From NCBI GenBank assembly GCA_964653555.1, contig CAZZFT010000008.1, positions 1-64,000 of the forward strand: a DNA stretch of 64,000 nucleotides. Direction: 5' to 3'. This stretch comes from JAHEJV01 sp964653555 (GTDB taxonomy: Bacteria > Myxococcota_A > UBA9160 > SMWR01). Of this stretch, positions 17,260 to 24,874 are shown in pieces; position 1 is the first letter of the stretch, and every line of letters starts with the position of its first letter. A program made the position numbers and the translations under genes. The notes under the pieces were generated by a model. It was not told where the DNA came from, ran no database searches, and saw only the letters and a program-made list of their open reading frames with translations.

Positions 17260-18960
17260 ATGCCTCCGGAGACGCGGATCTCGGAGCGGACGGGACCGGA
17301 GCGGGAGCAGGCGGAGGCCGCGCGGGGAGTCCTGTTGCGCGCGAACGTCGCGGCGCCCGGCGAGTCGGCGCTCGCCGCCGTGGCGGAGCGCGTGGGTCGT
17401 GCGGTTGCCGAGGCCGAGCTCCCCGCTGAGCGCGCGGACTGGACGGCGCGCTTCGCGGCGGCACTGGTCGGGGAGCGCTTCTGGCCGAGCGTTCCGATCC
17501 TCTCGAACGCGGGTCGCGGCGGCTCGCTCGCGGCGTGCTTCGTGCTCGAGCCCGCGGACTCGCTCGACTCGATCTACGAGACGCTGCGGCGCGCTGCGCG
17601 CATCCAGCAGGGATCGGGGGGCGTGGGCCTCGACCTGTCGCGGTTGCGGCCGCGCGGAGCGCCCATCGCGCGCTCGGGAGGCGTCTCGCCCGGACCGGTT
17701 GCCTTCGCCCAGCTCGCCGCGCACTCGGCGCGCATCAACGCCCTGTCCGGACGCCGGGAGGGCGCGCACCTGGTGATCCTCGCCGACTCCCACCCCGACG
17801 TCCTCGCGTTCGTCGAGGCGGCGCGCGAGGGCGAGGCGCTGCGCGGCGCCGGACTCGCCGTGGCGACGAGCGACGCCCTGCTCGCCGCGGCGCGCCGAGG
17901 CGCCGACCACGTGCTGCGCGATCCGCGCGGTGCGCCGGCCGGATCGATCCCGGCGCGGGAGCTGCTGTGGGCGATCGCCGCCGCGATCCGCGACACTGGA
18001 AACCCTACCCTGCTCTTCCTCGACGCGATCGCCGCCGGCGATCCCACTCCGCAGCTGGGCGTGCCGCGGGCCACCAATCCCTGCGGCGAGCAGCCGCTGC
18101 GCCCCGACGAGAGCTGCGTGCTGGGATCGCTGGCCCTGACGGCCTTCGCCGACGAGCGGGGCCGGGTCGATCTGGCGGCGCTCGGCGAAGCCGCGCGCCT
18201 GGCGGTGCGCTTCCTCGACGACGTGGTGGAGGTGACCGTCCATCCCGATGCCGCGTGCGCCGAGGCGGGGCGCCGCACGCGCAAGATCGGTCTCGGCGTG
18301 ATGGGCTTCGCCGACCTGCTGCTCCTGCGCGGCGAGGCCTACGGGAGCGCGGCGTCGCGGCGCACCGCCGAGCGGGTGATCGCCTGCGTGGAGCGCGAGG
18401 CGCGCCGCGCCAGCGAGGAGCTCGCCACGCAGCGCGGGCCGTTTCCCGGCTTCGACGGGCCGGGGCCGCCGCGGCGCAACGCGAGCCTGCTGGCGATCGC
18501 CCCGACCGGCACCCTGCGGCTGCTGGCCGGGTGCAGCGGCGGGATCGAGCCCTGGATCGACCCGGTCGTGTCGGTTCGCACGCGCGATGGGGCGTCGCAG
18601 CGCTGGGTCGATCGCACGCTGCTCTCCTGGCTGGAGCGGCGCTCCGGCGATCCCGCGACGCTGCTCGACGCGATCGCCGCGAGATGCGCGGCCGAGCAAC
18701 TGCCGGGGCTCGCCGCCGCCGAGCGGTCGCTGCTGCGGCGCGCTCACGAGATCCCCGCCGAGGAGCAGCTCGCGCTCCAGAGCCGCTTCCAGGCTCACGT
18801 CGACGGCGCCGTGGCGAAGACCGTGCACCTGTCCCAGGAGACCTCGACCGCTCGCATCGAGCAGCTGATCCACACGGCCCGGAGGCTCGGATGCAAAGGT
18901 GTGGCGTTCTGGCGCACTCCGGACGAGATCCCGGCCGCCTGCGTGCGCTGCGCGGCGTGA
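17260..18960 (+). CDS. nrdJ: Short class II (B12-dependent) ribonucleotide reductase
   Basis: 566 aa; makes deoxyribonucleotides without oxygen using adenosylcobalamin. Key residues are in place: redox Cys C93 ('AACFVLEPADSL'), 'NPCGEQPL' with N273, thiyl-radical C275 and E277, partner C286 ('ESCVLGSL', 11 residues later), 'GVMGFADLL', and 'IAPTGTLRLLAGCSGGIEP'. A C-terminal C561-x2-C564 pair could re-reduce the active site. It is shorter than common 700-aa or larger NrdJ proteins and shows no N-terminal ATP cone, so allosteric control may differ. Starts 17 bases after the deacylase; an alternative GTG start lies at 17245. Confidence 0.88.
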   Translation: MPPETRISERTGPEREQAEAARGVLLRANVAAPGESALAAVAERVGRAVAEAELPAERADWTARFAAALVGERFWPSVPILSNAGRGGSLAACFVLEPADSLDSIYETLRRAARIQQGSGGVGLDLSRLRPRGAPIARSGGVSPGPVAFAQLAAHSARINALSGRREGAHLVILADSHPDVLAFVEAAREGEALRGAGLAVATSDALLAAARRGADHVLRDPRGAPAGSIPARELLWAIAAAIRDTGNPTLLFLDAIAAGDPTPQLGVPRATNPCGEQPLRPDESCVLGSLALTAFADERGRVDLAALGEAARLAVRFLDDVVEVTVHPDAACAEAGRRTRKIGLGVMGFADLLLLRGEAYGSAASRRTAERVIACVEREARRASEELATQRGPFPGFDGPGPPRRNASLLAIAPTGTLRLLAGCSGGIEPWIDPVVSVRTRDGASQRWVDRTLLSWLERRSGDPATLLDAIAARCAAEQLPGLAAAERSLLRRAHEIPAEEQLALQSRFQAHVDGAVAKTVHLSQETSTARIEQLIHTARRLGCKGVAFWRTPDEIPAACVRCAA

Positions 18961-18976
18961 CGACCCCGCCCGCTGA

Positions 18977-18990
18977 GGCACGGAACCTGC
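18977..18990 (+). promoter_or_regulatory. Sigma-54 (-24/-12) promoter upstream of unknown 402-aa gene
   Basis: AGGCACG-GAAC-CTGCA matches 10 of 12 consensus positions with exact spacing. The predicted start near 19001 supports the GTG at 19020 as start of the downstream gene rather than the GTG overlapping the nrdJ stop. Confidence 0.6.
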
Positions 18991-19019
18991 ACTGTCGTTC
19001 CCCGGGAGGGACCCGAGAG

Positions 19020-20228
19020 GTGAGTGCGAGAGATGCGGCGGTGGACGAGGCCTGCCTGCTGATGGAGGCCTTCGCCGAGCGGACCGGGCTGGGCTCGGAG
19101 CGCGCGCCGCACCGCTATCTGTGGACGGACGCCTTCGCCGTCTGCAACGACCTCGCGCTGTGGCGCGCGACGAGAGCGGCGGGGCATCGGGAGCGGGCCC
19201 TCCAGCTGATCGAGCAGGTCCACCGGGTGCTCGGCCGCCATCGCCCGGACGACGCGCGGCGGGGCTGGATCAGCGGCCTCGGCGAGCGGGAGGGGGCGCT
19301 CCACCCCACGCGCGGCGGTCTGCGGATCGGCAAGCCGCTGCCCGAGCGTCCGGACGGCGCCCCCTTCGACGAGCGTCTCGAGTGGGATCGCGACGGCCAG
19401 TACTTCCACTACCTGACGCGCTGGATGCACGCCCTCGACCAGACCGCCCGCGCGACGCGCGACGCGCGCCTCAACACCTGGGCTCGCGAGCTCGCCGACG
19501 CGGCCCACCGCGCCTTCGTCTACGGCCCGCCCGGCCGACGCCAGATGGTGTGGAAGATGAGCATCGACCTGTCGCGACCGCTGGTGCCGTCGATGGGACA
19601 GCACGACCCGCTGGACGGATGGATCACCTGCCTGCAGCTGCAGGCCACGGCCGATGCCCTGTCCGCGCCCGCAGAGCCGCGCCTCGACGATGCGTCGGCC
19701 GACTTCGCGCGCATGACCGAGGGGCGGAGCCTGGCGACGGCCGACCCGCTCGGCCTCGGCGGGCTGCTGATCGACGCCGGACTCGTCGCCCAGCTGATGG
19801 GGCAGGGCTCCCTGGCCGACGGTCTGCTGCTGGAGGCGCTGCTCGACGCGGCGCACGCGGGGCTCTCGCACTTCGCCCGGCGCGGCGATCTGCATCAGCC
19901 CGCCGCGCGCCGTCTGGCCTTCCGCGAGCTCGGCCTGGTGATCGGGCTCGCCGGTGTCGGTGGGATCGCGCGGGCCCTCGAGCCGGCGAAGCTCGAGGAG
20001 GCGACCCGCGCTCGTCTCGTCGCCGAGCTCGACGCGCTCGCTCCCTACGCCGCGCTCGGCTCCCCGATCGCCTCCTTCTGGCGCGACCCGGCTGCGCGGC
20101 GCGCGCCCTCCTGGTCGGCGCACCGCGACATCAACGACGTGATGCTCGCCGCCTGCCTGGTTCCCGAGGGCGTGCTGGCGCTGCGGCCCGCGCGCGAGGT
20201 ACTGGCCGGTGCCCTTCGGGGCACGTGA
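19020..20228 (+). CDS. Uncharacterised conserved protein, helical barrel-like
   Basis: 402 aa of unknown function, starting at a GTG preceded by GGGAGGG. It is rich in aromatic motifs spaced along predicted helices: 'APHRYLWTDAFAVCNDLAL', 'WDRDGQYFHYLTRWMHALDQ', 'QMVWKMSIDLSRPLVPSMGQHDPLDGW' and 'REGRDLHQP'-like segments near the end. The alternation of helix pairs with conserved W/D/H/Y residues resembles (alpha/alpha)6 toroid enzymes such as epimerases and glycoside hydrolases, but this is only a fold impression. No signal peptide or membrane segment. It has its own sigma-54 type element, which suggests a real role in the same response. Confidence 0.75.
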   Translation: MSARDAAVDEACLLMEAFAERTGLGSERAPHRYLWTDAFAVCNDLALWRATRAAGHRERALQLIEQVHRVLGRHRPDDARRGWISGLGEREGALHPTRGGLRIGKPLPERPDGAPFDERLEWDRDGQYFHYLTRWMHALDQTARATRDARLNTWARELADAAHRAFVYGPPGRRQMVWKMSIDLSRPLVPSMGQHDPLDGWITCLQLQATADALSAPAEPRLDDASADFARMTEGRSLATADPLGLGGLLIDAGLVAQLMGQGSLADGLLLEALLDAAHAGLSHFARRGDLHQPAARRLAFRELGLVIGLAGVGGIARALEPAKLEEATRARLVAELDALAPYAALGSPIASFWRDPAARRAPSWSAHRDINDVMLAACLVPEGVLALRPAREVLAGALRGT

Positions 20229-20233
20229 GTTGC
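20220..20233 (+). promoter_or_regulatory. Sigma-54 (-24/-12) promoter upstream of HPF-CSD gene
   Basis: GGGCACG-TGAG-TTGCG matches 10 of 12 positions with exact GG-N10-GC spacing. It overlaps the end of the upstream gene. The predicted start near 20244 leaves a short leader with GAAGGAGGAC before the ATG at 20260. Confidence 0.65.
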
Positions 20234-20259
20234 GAGACCGATTCGTGAAGGAGGACGCG

Positions 20260-20802
20260 ATGCAGGTGCAGTGGCATCACCCGGAGACGTTCACCGAGGC
20301 CGACCGGCAGACGGTGGAGGAGCGGATCGAGGCGCTGGCGGGAGACCACGGCGACCTGATCGACGTGAGGATCAGCGCGCGCACGACGGAGCATCACCGC
20401 CACGGCGCTCAGGAGGTGCGGGTCGTGTGCGCCGCGCGGGGCAAGGAGATCGTCGCCGCCCGGACCCGGCCCGATGCGGCGCTGGCGCTCCAGGAGGCGG
20501 TCGACGTGTTCGAGCGCGAGGTGTGGCGGATGCGCCACCGGCGCACCCAGCAGCGCCGCGAGCGTCCGGCGGAGCCGCCCGAGCTCGGCGTGGTGGACGA
20601 GATCCGGCGCGAGGAGGGGTGCGGATTCGTGATCACCGACGCGGGAGAGCGCGTCTACTTCCACCGAAACGCGGTCGGCCAGGGGCTCGCCTTCGACGGG
20701 CTCGTGGACGGGCAGCGGGTGGCGCTCAACATCGAGGCCGGCGCGAAGGGCCTCCAGGCGACCTTCATCGCCGCCCCGCCGCCCGACGCACCGGGGCCGT
20801 GA
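20260..20802 (+). CDS. Ribosome hibernation factor (HPF/RaiA) fused to a cold-shock domain
   Basis: 180 aa. Residues 1-95 resemble the HPF/RaiA (S30AE) fold that binds and silences ribosomes: 'VQWHHPETFTEADRQTVEERIEALAG', 'RTTEHHRHGAQEVRVVCAARGKEIVA', 'DAALALQEAVDVFEREVWRM'. Residues about 108-172 are a cold-shock domain with RNP-like 'GVVDEIRREEGCGFVITDAGERVYFHRNAV'. The fusion could couple ribosome storage to RNA binding. Strong ribosome site GAAGGAGG before the ATG. Confidence 0.87.
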   Translation: MQVQWHHPETFTEADRQTVEERIEALAGDHGDLIDVRISARTTEHHRHGAQEVRVVCAARGKEIVAARTRPDAALALQEAVDVFEREVWRMRHRRTQQRRERPAEPPELGVVDEIRREEGCGFVITDAGERVYFHRNAVGQGLAFDGLVDGQRVALNIEAGAKGLQATFIAAPPPDAPGP

Positions 20803-20831
20803 CCCATGGCGGCATTCGAGGAGGAGCAGGG

Positions 20832-21632
20832 ATGACGAGCCGGGTTCGCGACTGGATGACACCGGACCCGGTCGCCGTGGCGGAGGACGCCGCGGCGCTC
20901 GAGGCCTTCGATCGCATGGTCGATCGGGGCATCCGCCACCTGCCGGTGATCGACGCGCAGCGGCGGGTGATCGGGATCCTGAGCATCGACGACCTGCGCG
21001 GCGCCTTCCCCTTCGAGGTCAGCGCCGTGCGTCCCCTCGCTCCCGAGGAGCGCGACCAGGCGCTCGACTACCGCGTGAGCGACGTCATGACCTGGGCTCC
21101 GCGCACCACGACGGCGGATCTCTCCCTCGAGGAGGCCGCGCGCACGCTGGCGGAGCACCGGATCGGCTGCTTGCCGGTGGTGGACGCGGAGGAGCGCCTG
21201 ACGGGCATCCTCTCGGAGACCGACGCCCTGCGCGCACTCGACGCGCTGCTGCGGCGCGAGCCGCCGCCGCCGAAACCGGCGGGTGCCGGGGAGGGGCTGG
21301 TCGAGGCGCTGTGGGCCGAACGCGAGCGACTCGTCGAGCAGCTCGCGAAGTGGCAGGACACCGAGCGCGTTCTCTCCGCCGACATCGGGGACGAGCCCCG
21401 CGACCGGGCGGAGCGCGCCACCGACGAGCGCGGCGTCGCCGACCTCGAGCCGCTCACCGCCCGGGCGGCCCGGCGCCTGCGCGCGATCGAGCGGGCGCTC
21501 GAAGCGGCCGAGCACGGACGCCTGGGGATCTGCGAGCGCTGTCAGGGGCGGATCCCCGCGACCCGGCTGCGCGCGCTGCCCGAGGCGACGCTGTGCGTGC
21601 GCTGCGCCCGCACGGCGGCCGAGGCAGGGTGA
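20832..21632 (+). CDS. Fusion: tandem CBS domains + DksA/TraR C4 zinc finger
   Basis: 266 aa. Residues 1-140 are two CBS motifs ('DWMTPDPVAVAEDAAALEAFDRMV...IRHLPVID...VIGILSIDDL' and 'DVMTWAPRTTTADLSLEEAARTL...IGCLPVVD...LTGILSETDAL'). A linker and coiled coil (about 150-225) lead to a DksA/TraR C4 zinc finger with C234, C237, C255 and C258. In DksA this finger and coiled coil enter the RNA polymerase secondary channel; here an adenylate-sensing module may gate it. Follows the HPF gene by 29 bases and overlaps rtcB. Confidence 0.88.
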   Translation: MTSRVRDWMTPDPVAVAEDAAALEAFDRMVDRGIRHLPVIDAQRRVIGILSIDDLRGAFPFEVSAVRPLAPEERDQALDYRVSDVMTWAPRTTTADLSLEEAARTLAEHRIGCLPVVDAEERLTGILSETDALRALDALLRREPPPPKPAGAGEGLVEALWAERERLVEQLAKWQDTERVLSADIGDEPRDRAERATDERGVADLEPLTARAARRLRAIERALEAAEHGRLGICERCQGRIPATRLRALPEATLCVRCARTAAEAG

Positions 21633-23095
21633 CAGGCTTGGCGATTCCCGCCGGGCTGCGCGCGATCGCGCCGGATCTGTGGGAGATCGGTCCGGGCTTC
21701 CGGCCCGGAATGCGCGTGCCGGTGCACATCTTCGCCAGCGAGAAGCTTCTCGGCGAGATGGACGACACGGTGTTCGCCCAGGCCGCGAACGTGGCGACGC
21801 TGCCGGGGATCGTGGGTGCGAGCCTGTGCATGCCCGACGCCCACTGGGGCTACGGGTTCCCGATCGGCGGCGTTGCGGCGATGGATCCCGACACCGGCGT
21901 GATCTCGCCCGGCGGCATCGGCTTCGACATCAACTGTGGCATGCGGCTGGTTCGCACGAACCTCGGCTGGCACGAGGTGCGTCCGCGGATCGCCGAGCTC
22001 GTCGACGCTCTGGCCGAGCGCGTCCCCGCCGGCGTGGGGTCGGAGGGCTTCGTGCGACTCGACGCCGCGTCGCTGGCGCGGGTGATGCTAGGCGGCGCAC
22101 GCTGGGCCGTGGAGCACGGCTTCGGGGACGAGCGCGACCTCGAGCGCACCGAGTCCGGCGGCTGCTTTCCCGGCGCCGATCCCGCCCAGGTGAGCGAGCG
22201 CGCCCTGCGCCGCGGCGAGAGTCAGCTCGGCACACTCGGATCGGGCAACCACTATCTCGAGGTGCAGATCCTCCCGCCTGACGGGATCCTCGACGAACCC
22301 CTCGCGCGGGCCTTCGGCCTCGACCGCCCGGGCCAGGTGGCGGTGATGTTCCACTGCGGCAGCCGCGGCTTCGGTCACCAGGTGGCCACCGACTACCTCG
22401 AGACGTTCCTGGACGCGATGCCGAGCCGCTACGGTCTCCCGGTGATCGACCGGGAGCTGGCGTGCGCGCCGTTCCGATCGCCCGACGGCCAGTCCTACTT
22501 CGCGGCGATGGGCTGCGCGGCCAACATGGCCTTCGCCAACCGCCAGGTGATCCTGCACCGGATCCGCGGGGTTTTCGCCGACGTGTTCGGCCAGAGTCCG
22601 GGAGCGCTCGGCCTCGAGACCGTCTACGACGTCGCCCACAACACGGCGAAGCTCGAGCGTCACCGCGTGGACGGTCGGGAGCGCGAGCTGCTGGTGCACC
22701 GCAAGGGCGCCACCCGCGCCTTTCCGCCCGGCCACCCGGAGCTGCCCGCGTGCTACCGCGAAACCGGCCAGCCGGTGATCGTCGGCGGGAGCATGGAGAC
22801 CGGCTCCTATGTGCTCGCGGGCGTTGCGCAGGGCGCCGCGAGCTTCTTCAGCAGCGCCCACGGAAGCGGGCGGACGATGAGCAGGACGCGGGCTCGCAAG
22901 CTCGTGCGCGGGGAGGTGCTGCGGCAGCGGATGGCCGAGCGCGGGATCGAGGTGCGCGCGGCCTCCCTGCGCGGCCTCGCCGAGGAGGCGGGCTTCGCCT
23001 ACAAGAGTGTGGACGAGGTGGCGCAGGCGACGGAAGTGGCCGGGATCTCCCGCCGCGTCGCGCGGCTGCTTCCCGTCGGCAACGTGAAGGGATGA
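21629..23095 (+). CDS. rtcB: RNA-splicing ligase RtcB
   Basis: 488 aa. It joins RNA 2',3'-cyclic phosphate or 3'-phosphate ends to 5'-OH ends using GTP and Mn2+. Conserved motifs in order: 'GGIGFDINCGMRL' (metal site), 'TLGSGNHYLE', 'MFHCGSRGFGHQ', 'CAANMAFANRQ', 'YDVAHNTAK' and 'HRKGATRAF'. GTG 21629 overlaps the CBS-DksA stop; a TTG nine bases on is an alternative. Archease follows with an ATGA overlap, the pairing known to help RtcB turn over. E. coli rtcBA is sigma-54 controlled, but no rtcR-type activator is seen here. Confidence 0.95.
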   Translation: MTGLAIPAGLRAIAPDLWEIGPGFRPGMRVPVHIFASEKLLGEMDDTVFAQAANVATLPGIVGASLCMPDAHWGYGFPIGGVAAMDPDTGVISPGGIGFDINCGMRLVRTNLGWHEVRPRIAELVDALAERVPAGVGSEGFVRLDAASLARVMLGGARWAVEHGFGDERDLERTESGGCFPGADPAQVSERALRRGESQLGTLGSGNHYLEVQILPPDGILDEPLARAFGLDRPGQVAVMFHCGSRGFGHQVATDYLETFLDAMPSRYGLPVIDRELACAPFRSPDGQSYFAAMGCAANMAFANRQVILHRIRGVFADVFGQSPGALGLETVYDVAHNTAKLERHRVDGRERELLVHRKGATRAFPPGHPELPACYRETGQPVIVGGSMETGSYVLAGVAQGAASFFSSAHGSGRTMSRTRARKLVRGEVLRQRMAERGIEVRAASLRGLAEEAGFAYKSVDEVAQATEVAGISRRVARLLPVGNVKG

Positions 23096-23532
23096 AGGCC
23101 AGCGCGGTCGAGTACGAGTTCCGCGACGCGGTGACGAGCGACCTCGCCGTCGAGCTCCGGGCTCCGACGTTGGAGGGCGTGTTCACCGCACTCGCCGACG
23201 CTCTGGTGGCGGCGACTCTCGAGCATCCCGAGGCGCTGCGCACGGCACGGAGACGAAGCGTCGAGCTGGACGCCCCCGATCTCGAGCGGCTGCTCCTGCG
23301 CTTCGCCAACGAGCTGATCTTCCTGCGCGACGCCGAGCGCCTCGTGCTGCGCGCCGAGCGCGTCGCGGTGCACGCGGACGGCGTCGCTCGCCTGTCCGCC
23401 GAGCTCGTCGGGGAGCCGATCGACCGGGACCGCCACGGTGTCGGGGCCGACGTCAAGGCTGCGACGGCACACGGCCTCGCCCTCGGCCGGGTCGGTGAGG
23501 GCTGGCGAGCCCGCATGACCTTCGACGTGTGA
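23092..23532 (+). CDS. Archease, RtcB activating protein
   Basis: 146 aa. Recognisable archease features: 'ELRAPTLEGVFTALADALVAAT' (helix with the first conserved acidic/Gly region), 'DLERLLLRFANELIFLRDAERLV' and the C-terminal 'GVGADVKAATAHGLALGRVGEGWRARMTFDV', which includes the conserved Asp and the K-A-x-T-x-H motif. It promotes guanylylation of RtcB in characterised pairs. The start codon overlaps the rtcB stop (ATGA), implying coupled translation. Confidence 0.88.
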   Translation: MKASAVEYEFRDAVTSDLAVELRAPTLEGVFTALADALVAATLEHPEALRTARRRSVELDAPDLERLLLRFANELIFLRDAERLVLRAERVAVHADGVARLSAELVGEPIDRDRHGVGADVKAATAHGLALGRVGEGWRARMTFDV

Positions 23533-23624
23533 GCGCTGAGCTCCGCTCTGGGTCGCACGTCCTCATCGCTGGGGCTGTCGGCCCCGCGCGAGTCACGGAG
23601 CCGCGGTCCGCGGGGGTGCGGACT

Positions 23625-23638
23625 GGCACGCGGGATGC
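23625..23638 (+). promoter_or_regulatory. Sigma-54 (-24/-12) promoter upstream of hsp20
   Basis: TGGCACG-CGGG-ATGCA matches 11 of 12 consensus positions with exact spacing. It lies in the 163-base gap after archease. The predicted start near 23649 is about 47 bases before the Hsp20 ATG. Confidence 0.75.
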
Positions 23639-23695
23639 AGCCTGTCGGGCAGGGCGACGGGGTTGCCGGCGCCGGAGACGAGGGGGGAGCGGGCG

Positions 23696-24190
23696 ATGTC
23701 GGCACGAAATCTCCTGCCCTGGAACTGGGGGACGAAGAGGGTCCCGGTGCGCGGCGAGGAGCTGCCGCTCCGCTCGCTGCACCGGGAGATGAACCGCTTC
23801 TTCGGCGACTTCTCGCGTGACTTCGGCCTGTCGGTCTGGGGCGGCGAGAGCGGGGCGTTCGCGCCCGACATCGATGTGGAGGAGGACGACGACGCGATCC
23901 GCGTCGACGTCGAGCTTCCCGGTGTGGACGAGAAGGACGTGGACGTCTCGCTGCGCGACGACCAGCTGGTCGTGCGCGGCGAGAAGCGCGAGGAGCGCAC
24001 GGAGAAGAGGCGGGGCGAGCGCTGGACGGAGCGGCGCTTCGGCGCCTTCGTCCGCGCGATCCCGCTGCCCTGCGAGGTGGACCGCGAGCGGGTGGAGGCG
24101 TCCTTCCGCCGGGGCGTGCTGCACGTGGACCTGCCGAAGACCGCCGAGGCGCGCCGCGAGGGTCGGCGGATCGAGGTCCGGGCGGGCTAG
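23696..24190 (+). CDS. Small heat-shock protein, Hsp20 family
   Basis: A 164-aa holdase chaperone. The alpha-crystallin domain covers about residues 55-150: 'FAPDIDVEEDDDAIRVDVELPGVDEKDVDVSLRDDQLVVRGEKREE', 'RRFGAFVRAIPLPCEVDRERVEASFRRGVLHVDLPKT' with the conserved G-x-L (GVLHV). The C-terminus has 'RRIEVRAG', with the IEV-type anchor motif. ATG 23696 follows a GGGGGGAG ribosome site; an in-frame TTG lies 33 bases upstream. First gene of a three-gene unit. Confidence 0.93.
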   Translation: MSARNLLPWNWGTKRVPVRGEELPLRSLHREMNRFFGDFSRDFGLSVWGGESGAFAPDIDVEEDDDAIRVDVELPGVDEKDVDVSLRDDQLVVRGEKREERTEKRRGERWTERRFGAFVRAIPLPCEVDRERVEASFRRGVLHVDLPKTAEARREGRRIEVRAG

Positions 24191-24209
24191 CGAGAGGGAG
24201 GAGGACACG

Positions 24210-24458
24210 ATGATTCCGGAACCCGAGGACGAGCGCGATCGGGGCGACGTGTGCAGCGTGTGCGGGGCGCGCGTGGCGGCGGACACGGACCGGGGCTTTG
24301 CCTTCGGGACCGAGAACGTGCTGTGCTTCGGTTGCGCCGAGCTGCGCGGGGGACGTTTCGACGCCCGGCGCGACGTATGGGATCCGCCGCCCGACCTCTC
24401 GGACGTTCCGGACGAGGCCTACGGCGCGGCCCCCCACGAGATTCGACGGGGTCGCTGA
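24210..24458 (+). CDS. Small Cys4 protein of unknown function
   Basis: 82 aa with two CxxC pairs, C15-x2-C18 and C39-x2-C42 ('CSVCGARVAADTDRGFAFGTENVLCFGCAELRGG'), which should form a zinc ribbon. The C-terminal third is acidic and ends 'DVPDEAYGAAPHEIRRGR'. I recognise no named family. It starts 19 bases after hsp20 with an AGGGAGGAGG ribosome site and precedes the TraR-like gene, so it is probably co-expressed with them. Confidence 0.75.
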   Translation: MIPEPEDERDRGDVCSVCGARVAADTDRGFAFGTENVLCFGCAELRGGRFDARRDVWDPPPDLSDVPDEAYGAAPHEIRRGR

Positions 24459-24482
24459 CCTCGCGGGAGCAGGATATTGCGG

Positions 24483-24803
24483 GTGAACAGAGACGAGGCG
24501 GTCCGCCGCCAGCTGGAGAGTCGACTCGCGCAGCTGCTGGCGCGGGCCGGGAAGATCGAGGCGGACCTGCGCAAGCCCGGGGACCGGGACTGGCAGGAGC
24601 GCGCGACCGAGCGCGCCAACGACGAGGTGCTGGAGCGGCTCGACGCCGCGGAACGCGGCGAGGTGCAGGAGATCCGCGCCGCCCTCGCGCGTCTCGAGGA
24701 CGGGCGCTATGGGGTGTGCGAGCGCTGCCGCGGCGCGATCTCAGCCGAGCGGCTCTCGGCGCTCCCCGCGACCCAGACCTGCGTTGCCTGCGCGCCGGCC
24801 TAG
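24483..24803 (+). CDS. TraR/DksA-family C4 zinc-finger protein
   Basis: 106 aa. An N-terminal coiled coil (residues 5-65, many Arg/Glu/Leu) is followed by the zinc finger C79, C82, C100, C103 ('YGVCERCRGAISAERLSALPATQTCVACA'). This is the layout of short DksA/TraR proteins that bind RNA polymerase. GTG 24483 has GGAGCAGGA at a good distance; an alternative TTG start is at 24477. It is the second DksA-type finger in the island, besides the CBS fusion. Confidence 0.87.
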   Translation: MNRDEAVRRQLESRLAQLLARAGKIEADLRKPGDRDWQERATERANDEVLERLDAAERGEVQEIRAALARLEDGRYGVCERCRGAISAERLSALPATQTCVACAPA

Positions 24804-24815
24804 CCCGGGCGGGAG

Positions 24816-24874
24816 CCCGCCCTCGCTCGCCTGCGGGTCGCTGCGCGTCGGCCGACTCTCGAGTCGGCCTGCTA
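24816..24874. repeat. Interspersed hairpin repeat, copy 1
   Basis: About 55-60 bases containing 'CGCTCGCCTGCGG', 'CTGCGCGTCGG' and the near-palindrome GGCCGACTCTCGAGTCGGCC at 24850-24869. Nearly the same sequence occurs at 48970-49034 and, on the other strand, at 26766-26820. This copy sits between the convergent ends of the TraR-like and MgtC-like genes. Confidence 0.8.
24850..24869. terminator. Terminator-like hairpin in repeat copy 1
   Basis: GGCCGACTCTCGAGTCGGCC folds with a stem of 8-9 bp. It lies between two convergent genes, so it could stop transcription from both sides. No T tract follows. Confidence 0.5.
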
